A program made the translations under genes and the position numbers. DNA of 64,000 bases from Bolinopsis microptera (taxonomy: Eukaryota; Ctenophora; Tentaculata; Lobata; Bolinopsidae): positions 8,421,303-8,485,302 of the forward strand of contig NC_087075.1 in the NCBI RefSeq assembly GCF_026151205.1, read 5' to 3'. The notes beneath the pieces were generated by a model that was given only the letters and a program-made list of their open reading frames with translations, did not search any database and was not told where the DNA came from. The first letter of the stretch is position 1; each line of letters begins with the position of its first letter. Positions 1 to 9,401 of this stretch are shown piece by piece.

Positions 1-283
1 GGAGATGGATATGTGGTGGACATTAACTTAACTTTAATCTTGATAAATTCAAAGGAAACAGAATCACAAAAGCATGATCTCAATTTTGTTTTACTAATTT
101 ATGTATGAACTTTCATCGCTGAATTCTAGTGTTGATGAAGTCAATGCCTAACCTCGTTCAAGTACTGTCTTTCTGATGATTTGAGTTCATTCAGTTGTTC
201 AAATAACAACTTATTCTCCAATAAGACATCAGTGATATCTTCTTCTGATTTTGACATCACTTTTCACCCCACATACCTATACT
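1..283. other. No gene seen
   Basis: AT-rich sequence with no convincing ORF, RNA gene or repeat. It lies just beyond the short tandem repeat that appears to end the LINE fragment to its right. Confidence 0.4.
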
Positions 284-315
284 AGGATACAAGGATACAA
301 GGATACAAGGATACA
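284..315 (-). repeat. 8-bp tandem repeat, probable LINE 3' tail
   Basis: Four exact copies of AGGATACA read on the plus strand (TGTATCCT on the minus strand). They lie about 140 bp downstream, on the minus strand, of the stop codon of the LINE fragment at 453-935. CR1/L2-type LINEs commonly end in short tandem repeats instead of poly(A), so this is inferred to be the element's 3' terminus. Confidence 0.55.
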
Positions 316-452
316 AAAGTGATAATTATTTTATTGAATTCACAATAGTTATAATTCTGAAATAATTTAAGGTTACACAATTCTAGTTATTTACAGATGT
401 GTAGAGGTGTAGGGATAAAATAGAAATGTTTTATAATACTATTTTTGAGGTC

Positions 453-935
453 CTATAGCATTATGCATTGGCCAGTATTTGAGTGGAAATCTGGGCTCTT
501 ATAGTAGGCTGTAAAATTTTCGTTCACAGAGAGAATTGAATGGATTGCTCTTGCTGTGGCAGTAAATTTTGTAGGGTCTAGTGTTTTATCGGATAGCAAA
601 CCGGCTAGGTCAGTAATATTTTTGGGATGGAAGTTAAATTTTTCTCTAACTGAGGAGTAGAGTAAACAGTCAGTTAGAACATGAATTTCGTCCTCAATAG
701 GCTTAAGCCCCTTGCTGAAAAAGCAAAAAGTGCACCATCGATGTTCTCTTGGTACTAGGGGGGTTTCGTAACGGCCCCTCTCAATGTAAAGATTGTGGCA
801 ACTAATACGAAACCTATGCGAATGTTTAATAATTGATTTAAACCTATTAGTAATTTCATAACTACAAATGAATACATTAATTGATGATGATACAGGAGGT
901 ACACATTTTAGTATGGTAATATGTTTGCAGTACAT
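453..935 (-). pseudogene. LINE retrotransposon C-terminal fragment (zinc knuckle)
   Basis: This is the last ~150 codons of a non-LTR retrotransposon polyprotein. The diagnostic part is a C-terminal knuckle: a GRY tripeptide, then an R-x-W-C-x-x-C pair, then a conserved IEDE-x-H segment followed by L-x-x-C-x-x-Y. That arrangement is typical of CR1-like and related LINE proteins. Reverse transcriptase and endonuclease are absent, so this is a 5'-truncated dead copy, truncation being usual for LINEs. The stop lies ~140 bp before a short tandem repeat that looks like the element's tail. The exact clade is not certain. Confidence 0.7.
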
Positions 936-1694
936 TAAAATGTAAATGCAGATGCACAGTAAGATTATCCTAAAAATATTCCTGATCGTTTGGCAGGGTC
1001 ACTAGCCCTCTCCATTTAACACTCTATCACGGTTTTTTGATCATTTGCCAGAGTCAACTGAGAACATAACACAACTGTGTAACTTCACATAAATCCAATT
1101 GATCCTATCTCCCTGGACTTGGTGACACTGTAATTTGAACATTGCAGAAAGAAATGGTACAAAAATTCATACCAGTAGTGCTATATAAGTAGTTAATAAA
1201 CGTTTTTTAGCAACATAATAATAATAATAATAAATTAATGATATTTTTATACAGCACCAAAAGGTTAAATAATTTTAATTTAACCCTTATAATGCTCAGC
1301 TGTAAATGATATCTAATTGACAGTGGAGGTTGTGCATCTTGCCTTGGACGGGGGTGAAACATGAGGATTAAACCTTAGAAATTCATAATGCTTCTCCTAT
1401 CCTTATTGTTAACATAAATGGTTCCCTCAATTCTTCCTTTAACACTTCATTCGAAACATTCCAAAAATAATAATTGTTGACAATAATTTTAGAAATCACA
1501 TCTTTCCTATATCCTTCTAATCTAACTTTAAAGCTTAGAACCGTCACAGAGCTCTTGATGTGGAAGTTTGTTTCAATACAATATCAAGTATGGTCTAAAA
1601 ACGCCCAAAATAGATCTGAGATATTTTCAGTCTGTAGTACAATAATGATAGCAATAGTTTAAATTATGTTATGTGCCGCTGCAATTAGATTAAA
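936..1694. other. AT-rich spacer between LINE remnants
   Basis: No supported gene. It contains a short (TAA)n run near 1217-1235. Part may be the untranslated 3' end of the LINE remnant whose coding ends at 1695, but I cannot see a boundary. Confidence 0.35.
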
Positions 1695-2359
1695 TTACTG
1701 TAACTTAAAATTGTTTGGAGTCCAAGTCTCTTTTAAGTCAGCAGCCTGTGATTGTATTAATAGTGCTTTCGTTCTCAATTTTATCAAGTTAATGGAAGTT
1801 TCTAGACAATTGCTTGAAGTTAAAATTTTTTTATGAACAGTGTTCCAAAGCTTTGCTGCATTAAACAAAAAGGTATTTGATTTATTTAGAAGAATAACTG
1901 TTAGACACGTTGCACGGTTTGAAATGTTGATAGCCTCATAAAGGGAGTATGGGCAGTGGTACTTGATAATCTTAGAGAATTCTAAAATGCAGTGATATTT
2001 GTACAAGTTTTGAGCCGTAAGAATTTTTAACCTAAGAATATTGTGATCAAGGGTGTCAAAGGCTTTGCTCAAGTCAATGAATATGCCTAGGACATGTTTA
2101 TTGCTAGCCAGGGACTTTGTAACAGAGTCTATAGATTTGTGTAGAGCATGGGCGGTAGAATGGCCTTTTCTAAATCCAAACTGCGAGTCTGTTAGTACAC
2201 CTTTAGATGTGAAGAAATTATAGAGCCGTTTGTAAATGACCTTCTCGAAAAATTTTCCAAATAAAGGTAATATTGATACAGGCCGATAATTTTCAATACA
2301 TTCCTTATTGTCTTTCTTGTAAATAGGAATAACTTTACCAGTTTTATTTGATGAAAATC
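1695..2359 (-). pseudogene. Decayed LINE 'A': reverse transcriptase part with internal deletion
   Basis: Minus-strand reading is open from about 2380 down to 1695. It shows the RT start (KVIPIYKKD, then NYRPVSILP), the FGFRKGHST block, and the catalytic motif A block FIDLSKAFDTLDHN. Directly after motif A the frame jumps to the protein's far C-terminus (FNAAKLWN-type segment), so several hundred codons including the catalytic DD box are missing. Its upstream part lies at 6047-6290; the two are separated by another LINE inserted between 2370 and 6036. The family is CR1/Jockey-like in appearance. The element cannot be active. Confidence 0.8.
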
Positions 2360-2370
2360 TTTTAAAAATA
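2360..2370. repeat. Target-site duplication, left copy
   Basis: TTTTAAAAATA is identical to 6036-6046. In the older LINE both copies fall at the same codon position (minus-strand reading of Ile-Phe-Lys), so they mark the target site duplicated on insertion of the 3.7-kb LINE between them. Confidence 0.75.
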
Positions 2371-5300
2371 ACTGGCTACAATGAGCATTTTAATAACAAT
2401 AAATAGTAGAGATCAAAAACTTTAATTTCCAATAGAGAAATTTATAGAAACACACCTAACAAATTTTACCCTGCTAACAGCTATTAAAAAACATTAATAG
2501 TTTCGTATAAAAATTATGATCTAAACAATTACTACCCTTCAAAAATTAATAAAAAATGTTTATGTAACAAAATATTTGACTTTACCAGTCTCTTGACGTT
2601 TCAAAATGAAACTGAGGTTGAAGATGCAGTTACAAAAGGCCACTGGTTCTTAATGGTTACTGAAACAAACTTTATCCAAAATAAAAGTTTTAAAGCAGTC
2701 CATATCTGCTTTCCTGTGAACTGAACAGCTCAAATAGAAAAACTCCTTCCCTTGTTATCAATATAACAATATTTAGTTTAAAGGTGATTGTTTTCAAATA
2801 AACATAGTCCAATAACACTATACTACACTTCAATATGCTTGGTATTTAATCCTTTATCATAATAGTAGCAAAATTAGCAAAATTAGATGCTATAATAAAG
2901 CCTTATCTTTTCGAAAGATTTATCTTCCGCTTAAGATTTAACCCCTCGCTTTCTACAATTTTAACACACACACTTATAAATATATCGTCCCTTGAGCAGT
3001 TTAGTATGATGGAGCCCTGCTCAGTTGCTAGATCGACTATGGGCCTACCACTGTTGCACAGGGTGATGATTCGTTCCGCTTGACATTGTAGATTTGTGTC
3101 CACACGCTCACAACTTGATAGTAGGTGCAGTGCTGTTTGCTCATCCGAGCCACAGATGCACAGCGGAGAGGCCGCTGCTCTGTCAACTCTGAAGAGAAAC
3201 GAGTTCAGTAGATTGTTCTTGTACATGAGACTCATAGCCAATACTTCCACTTCGCGGCTCACTCCAAAGGGGATGGGAAGGGGGTTGCAGGAGACTCTTG
3301 GAATATCAGACCATCCTTCCATAAGTAGTAGGTTTTGTAGACTTTCTTGCCAAAGTAGCTCTGTGAACTGCTGTATCATTCCCTTGGTGTACTTGTAAGT
3401 CTTTGGGGATAGTAGCAGAATGTGGTCCAGGTTTCTGTGGCTGATTTCACCGAGGTCACAGGCCTGAACTTCTGTGTTAAAATGTTCTGCTTTCCATTGT
3501 AGGAACTTCTGCACCTCTCGGAGATGACAGAGCACTGTTGGGTTCTTTTCATTTAGCTGAGTTTTCACAAAGTCATAGTGAATGTCATTTGAGTCATGGA
3601 GAACCTTGAGGTAGTGTTTGATCGAGATTATTCTTCCCAAAGTTTGGAGTGGTGGCACACCCAGAATGACTTCAAGTATTGCCCCATGGACGTTGAAAAC
3701 AGCTCCAACTGCAGCTTTAGACACTCTGTACCATAGTTTGTTTATGTCTGACATATTTGAATTGTTCATCCATATGGTAGAACCATAAAACAAGGTCGAG
3801 AACAGAATTGTTTTGGTCACTCTCACTATAACTGCTTGGTTCATGCCCCAGTTTCTGTTTGCATAACGGCTCATACAAACCCAGCGATATACTAGATTGT
3901 TGTGTACATGCTTGCTATGCTGTTTGAAGGTTAACTTACTGTCCAAAATGACACCAAGAACCCTTGTCTGATCCGTTAACTGAATTGTTTTCCCTCCAAG
4001 GTTGAATGAAGTCGGGACTCCAGCATGATCATAGCAGTTGAAGCATATAATTTCAGTCTTATTTTTGTTGCAGTTAATAACCATGCGCCAACAAGAGGTC
4101 CAATATTCAATGCTGTCCATAGCCAGGTTGAGATAGAAAAGGCACTCTTCCAAGTCTCTACCAACCACTTTCACCGTACCATCATCAGCGAATTTTAACA
4201 CATTTATTTGTTGGTACACTGAACAGACTGCCTCAATATCCATAATGAAGAATTTGAACAAAATAGGAGACAGCACAGATCCTTGTGGTAACCCAAGCAG
4301 TCCCTAACAGGGCCAAGGAATCCATTTATTAATAGGCACACTGTGCGACCAAATAGAAAACTGTCTATAGTTTTTAGGTAACAGCCATGAACACCAGCTC
4401 TCCAGAGCTTAACAACTAGTCCTTTTTTCCACACTGAATCAGATGCCTTTTCGAAGTCGATAAACAAGCAAAGTACCGTAAGCTTCTTTATAATATCACC
4501 TTTAATACCAACAGTCAGTCGATTGAGGTATCTAATAGTATTCTTGCCTTTTGAGAATCCTTCCTGATTTACATCTGTAAGTCCCACTTTCATAAGATAT
4601 ATATCAAGTCGTCGTGCCAGGGTTCGTTCAAACAGTTTCCCTACATATGAAGATATTGAAATGGGCCTGTATGCACCTGCTTGGGAGTATGATGACTTTC
4701 CGTCTTTTTTGAGATCTTAGAATCGTTCCACAGCCAGAGCCCATTTCGCAGGCAGAGTGTAAAAAGCTTGCTTAGTGCATGAATTGCAATCGGACCTAGT
4801 TTCTTTAGCATAGACTGATGCACTTCGTGGTTATCAAGACTGGCGGCTGTTGATTGAATGCCTTTCAGAGTAGCAGAGACCTCCCATGGTGTAACAGGGC
4901 AATAAAGGGTGGAGCTGTTGGTAAACCTATCTGCCATTGCCTCAGTTGCACTGGGTTGAAAGTTTCTGTATTTTATGTCATCATACAGTTTGTTTATATC
5001 CTGAAAGAAAGCATTATCGAATTTATCGATATTATTTTCGATGTGTTTAGCCTGGAAAAATGTTTCAAACATTTCTTTTTCAATGTCAGCATTTCCTGTA
5101 AGAATAGTTCCATCCTCCGATATAAGAGCTTCAACCATCTGATCTGATGGGGGTTTGAAAAGCTTATTAAACTCCTTCCAGAACTTTTTTGCCTGAGAAG
5201 TGTTAAGGTCATTTGTCTTTCGAAGAATAAACTGCTGACATGCCTGCTTTCTTGCTTCCTCAAATTCTTTCTTGGAAGCCTGCAGAGCTTCAAAGGCTGA

Positions 5301-6035
5301 GTCAGTATTTCTGGATAGATATGATTTGAGATCCAATCTGAGTCTTTCAGAGAGTAGTGATAGCTTGGGGGTCCAGTACGGTTTGCTGTGTTTGGAGACA
5401 CATTTCATTTGGCAGTTTTCTTTTGTGGAAACATCAATAGCTGTGTTAATGGCCTCCAGCAGTTCCTTGATAGTCCCATCAGTAGCTAAGCTGTCAATTT
5501 TTTCAATTGCCAGGTCAAGCTCTATGTCTCTAGTCCAGTTGAACCAGTCCATTGATTTAAGGTTATACTTCTTAACATTCTCTGACCTGATTGCGACAGG
5601 TTGTACTTGGATATTGATTGAGATTGGGACATGACCTCTCAGGGGAGCCCCACTGTACAAATTAGCAAAATGATCTGCAATTGGATGATCTAGATATTTA
5701 TCAAGTTGAGTGGATGTGATAAAAAAGTCGATATGACTGCTACCATTCCTTGCCAAAAATGCACTTGAGGAAGATGCATGCACACAGAACTTAGACCAGT
5801 CTAGATGTTCTTCAATATATTTTCCGTACTTATTTACCACAGTATCATTCCAAATATAATGGCGAGCATTAAAATCCCCCATAGCAATCACACCTGCACA
5901 TTTGTAAAACCTACTCAGTTCATTTGCCTTATCAAGCATTACCAGCATCTCTTTGACACCTGATAGATAGTCTAGTTTCAGGTAAAGGTTCCCAATTATG
6001 TATCTCTTGCCGTTCCAAGATAATATTCCCCAATA
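2371..6035 (-). mobile_element. LINE 'B', 5'-truncated, inserted into LINE 'A'
   Basis: About 3.67 kb of non-LTR retrotransposon on the minus strand, bounded by an 11-bp duplication of its target. It begins inside the apurinic-endonuclease-like domain, so its 5' end is lost, as expected for incomplete target-primed reverse transcription. It ends with ~530 bp of AT-rich non-coding sequence (2371-2902), inferred to be the 3' UTR. No clear poly(A) tail is visible at the junction. The protein resembles the Jockey/I/CR1 group; clade is unresolved by eye. Confidence 0.75.
2903..6035 (-). pseudogene. LINE 'B' endonuclease-reverse transcriptase, frameshifted
   Basis: Read from high to low coordinates. 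The endonuclease part shows GDFNARH and the later SHIDFF block (about 5700-5900). A linker leads to RT: an RPISI block near 4660, the motif A block FIDFEKASDSV (near 4450), motif B PQGSVLSPILF (near 4280), and motif C FADDGTV, the catalytic Asp pair (near 4180). An LGVILDSKLTF-x-x-H block follows, and the C-terminus carries a C-x-C...H...C cluster near 3150. At least two frameshifts break the frame: one in a run of six A (plus strand: T) near 4710, and one near 4305-4320. A single protein therefore cannot be made. No ORF1 is seen. Confidence 0.85.
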
Positions 6036-6046
6036 TTTTAAAAATA
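6036..6046. repeat. Target-site duplication, right copy
   Basis: TTTTAAAAATA, exact match to 2360-2370, lying where the older LINE's reading frame is interrupted. Confidence 0.75.
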
Positions 6047-6290
6047 CTTGGGAATGTTCCACTTTGTATACATATGTTGTAAAGCCTAGCCAAGGTACCA
6101 GCAATGAGCTTTGCCGATTTTTTTACAACGATTATAGGTATGTCACTTGCCTTGCCATTTTGAAAATCTCTGATGACCTCGATAATCTCATCTTCATTAG
6201 TTTCTTCTAGGTATATGGAGTCAGACACTGAATTAGACATGAATTGAGCAAATGATTCTACTGGTTCCAGAGAAATACAAACAAAACTGG
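6047..6290 (-). pseudogene. LINE 'A' fragment: linker just upstream of RT
   Basis: On the minus strand this reads the conserved pre-RT linker of CR1-like LINEs: an acidic E-x-x-E-I-x-x-V-I segment, NGKASDIP, a K-x-x-A-K-x-I-A-G-T-L segment, then SGTFPSIFK. Its last codons meet the duplicated target site, and the reading resumes in the same frame at 2359. It is cut off near 6290, inferred to be the 5' truncation point. Confidence 0.75.
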
Positions 6291-6330
6291 GCCGCGACGC
6301 ACATCAAATATTGTTTTTCGTAACCATAAC

Positions 6331-6423
6331 TTCACATAGCCATGTGTCTACGCGTACTGCGTGACGCGCTTGTTTCACAAGTAGAATACTGCAAGTGAGA
6401 GGGATCTGGTTAGAGCAAACCAT
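6331..6423. repeat. Dispersed repeat, copy 1
   Basis: The segment running from CTTCACATAGCCATGTG to GGTTAGAGCAAAC recurs at 13934-14026 with a few differences and an indel, and related pieces occur at 14350-14400 and, inverted and rearranged, at 12245-12340. It contains a GC-rich core (ACGCGTACTGCGTGACGCG). It looks like a short non-autonomous transposon or SINE-like piece; no ends are defined here. Confidence 0.6.
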
Positions 6424-6890
6424 AACCATTAAATTGGCAATGCACCACTGGTGACTGGTGTGTTCACATAGCCATGCAAGCATTTGTTTGTTGTTTAGTT
6501 GTGTTGAAAGGGAACATTACTTGATTAATTCATCCATTCGGATTTTAATAACGATGAGCTATGATATACCGTTCATCTTAGATTATTGGATCAATCTTAT
6601 TATATGATTAGATTTTATAAACGAACTTGGCACACAAAAGATTATAGTGCGGAGGTTGGCTGGCTCTTCTATAATGAATACGACACTTCAATTTACAGAA
6701 TGCTTGCTAGAGATAAGACAAAATATTATCAGACTATACATTGTACATGCAGCATGAGTAACTGGTGGATAAGCCTTCGGTAAAAACGGATCCGGAAAAG
6801 TCAATGCGGCACTCGGGTCCTTGGTATTGTCGTCGGTATATTGTCCATTATCTACGTTTAGTTCTGCTTTCGTAGTTTAAACAATAGTGA
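6424..6890. other. No gene seen
   Basis: AT-rich spacer before the Penelope-like element. A short open frame at 6586-6783 (+) has no recognisable motif and I do not support it as a gene. Part could be 5' sequence of the Penelope-like element. Confidence 0.35.
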
Positions 6891-7310
6891 GTTCTTGAGA
6901 GAAATCTTGTTGTTAACCTGACAGACATTGATATTCCGGATTATAGCATTGCGGTCCTTTCGTATGGTCCTGGATGGATACCCTGCCCGGATTTTGATGA
7001 GATGCAGTTCAAAGTAGATGGGTACAATGCTGCCAACAAACAAGCATGGAAAGCTGTTTTTAAGAACTCAGCACGGGATAACGAAGTTCCTATGGAGCTA
7101 CTGAAGAAACCAGTAACAGCTCCTTGTACTTCTTTTGAAGACCCAGCCATCAAGTCTGCAAAAGACAACATTGTCAATTTTGTAGACAACTTCAAGCCCA
7201 GAAAACTTGAATCTAATATGAACCGCTATGAGAGTGAAGGGTATATGGTCATTGTAAAGTTTGCTTTGCCCAAATTTGACTGCCAAAATTGGTACAATTT
7301 GACCGGTTGA
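6891..7310 (+). pseudogene. Penelope-like element, N-terminal coding part
   Basis: Open for ~140 codons after a stop at 6888. The stretch VVNLTDIDIPDYSIAVLSYG followed by GWIPCPDFDE matches the conserved N-terminal region of Penelope-like proteins, where a 'VxNLS...LL..GL.F.P.P' pattern is usual (recalled, not searched). It ends at a TGA (7308-7310) inside GGTTGAGC, which looks like the first half-motif of the spaced array. The protein is thus cut off by the array. Confidence 0.6.
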
Positions 7311-9329
7311 GCTATTTAGTGAGCTAGCATGCCACCTGGTGTTCACCCTTTGTTAATATTTCACCCAGATGGAAACAAATGTTCACTGGACACTTTAACA
7401 TGTAATCTATATGGGTTACTCAGCCAATGTGGAGCATATCAGTGCTTCAAAGTGACATTTTAAAACTTTTTGCAATCTCGTTGGTAACTGAATCTGGCAG
7501 TCAAAACAGGTTGAGACTCTCAAAAAAAGGTCCCATCTACACAGAAAGCCCCGGTTGAGACAACTTTTAATGCTCAGCCTGTGTGGAGCAGTAGCTTGAA
7601 AGTTAGGCAATTTTCAAGACCAAAAATCATACGCTAAACAGTCAAGTTTTTGGTTGAACCTCTATGAACTTTTTAGCTGAAACTCCTCTCAAGAGTTTTT
7701 GACTATTTGCGATAACACACCATGTCTCAACCGACGTGGAGCGAGGTTTTGGCAATGTAGAAATTTGTAAATTTTTAATTTATTAGCTTTTCATAATGCT
7801 TTTGTTTAGATCTGTAAGATTTTTTTAGCTTGGTAACTCTTACTAACTCTATTTTGAGTACTGAAACGGATATTTATATTCAGTACACTTTTCTCAACCC
7901 TGTGGAGCCCAAAATGGTTAAAAATTTGCCAACTTTTAAATTCTTTCTGGGTTGAGATAAAGTGACTTCTGTGATTTACATCTTGACTCCTGTATCTATA
8001 TTTTCACCGTTGATGGAGACTCTTTAGTCGAGAACAGCCTATCTCAACCATGTGGAGCAAAAAGAGGTCTTCCTTTTGATCAATCGAGACAACTTTTAAG
8101 TGCTTCATGGGATATTATTTTTATTCATTCTAGAGAAAATATGTTATAATATTGGTGGTCAATAAACTTACTTCACGGGAACTATTCAGTGCTCAACCTG
8201 TGTGGAGCAGAGATGATTTCTGTTGTATTAGATTTTCGAAGCTCACTACTTCATTCTACAGCCGCATGCAAGAGAGATCTTCATTAAATGTTAGGCAGTT
8301 GGGGAATCCCGTACATGACATGTCATTTCTAGCTCTGCTCCACTCTGGCTGAACAGTTCTGGAACATCAATCATGGCCCAATCATGGTAAGAAAAGTATT
8401 TAAAGTATATCAGTAAACTTTAAATTGCATTACGTACAAATTGGCTACAGATCGACCATCATGGAGACTCTTTTTACCGTAGAAAAGCCTGTTGCTCCTC
8501 ACGGTTGAGCATATTGTCTTTTTCTATGGTGGCATATTTCTCTTTAAAGGACACAGTACTACATACATCAACAGCTTCTTAAGTATTGATAATATCATTC
8601 CTCCTTTATCCTAATGTAACAACACTGATCCTTACAAATAGTTGTGTTATCAATCTATCATTCCATTCTGCTCCTCTCTGGTTGAGCCTATTAAATACAA
8701 TTTTTCAATCTGTTCTGCTAATAATTTATTGTAAAAGCTAAAATACTCATTCTAATTTCTCATCCAAGTCATATCAGCCGATGAGGAGTCATGTTATGCA
8801 GTAAAAGTCCTCTGCTCCACATGGTTGAGCATTACTAGGTTTATCAGCAGTTCCAAAGAATAGAGTCAGGGGGTCTGAACATAATCACAAGAAAAAATGA
8901 TATTTTTATGGCCTGATTAGATATATTTATCGTTTTTAATCACACTCACTTTCAAAACTCAGTTTCTTCCCAATCAGTATTCCCAACTAAGGTATAATAG
9001 TTTCGTGCTCCGCATCGGTTGAGCAAGGTGTACCATTATTGATAATGTTATCTGGTGCGTATTCCTTTAAACTAAGATTTTGTGAAAAGACGGAGATTCT
9101 ACTGTAATGTTTACCCCTGGTTGAGACGAAAAATATGAGGATATTTCGACTGCTCCACACTGGCTGAGGTCCATTTTATGATTTGGCAGTGAAAATATTT
9201 TGCAATTAACGTCCAGGATCTATTTGTTAAATGGCGATCAAAATAGTCAAAAAGCATAGATTTTATTGGGGTGCTCCACACTTTTTTGCTCCACATCGAA
9301 AACCAGGTCACAACTTTTGCTCCACATGA
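7305..9329. repeat. Spaced-motif array 1 (19-bp motif, ~150-bp spacing, orientation switch)
   Basis: A motif of the form TGCTCAACCnTGTGGAGCA recurs with non-repetitive spacers. In the left half it reads CTCAACC...GTGGAGC on the plus strand, at about 7419, 7573, 7726, 7893, 8043 and 8192 (steps 154, 153, 167, 150, 149). In the right half it reads TGCTCCAC...GGTTGAG, at about 8335, 8493, 8669, 8813, 9006 and 9151, with half-motifs at 9272, 9288 and 9318. The motif is an imperfect palindrome (TGCTC...GAGCA). Spacers show little mutual similarity except a shared GAGACAACTTTTAA near 7557 and 8085. No ORF is supported inside. It may be a non-autonomous transposon with protein-binding sites, or a decayed tandem array. 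Confidence 0.7.
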
Positions 9330-9401
9330 GATAGAAACTTCATTCCAAAGAATTCAGAAAATTCGGAATCTTCAGATGAAAATGATATCAGAAAGGATTA
9401 A

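Noticed and set aside
6586-6783. 65-codon plus-strand frame before the Penelope-like element
   Set aside because: Not similar to Penelope N-termini that I know and of chance length.
7305-9329. CRISPR-like array of short repeats with unique spacers
   Set aside because: The setting is eukaryotic, spacers are ~130 bp and irregular, motifs are degenerate and change strand, and no cas genes are present.
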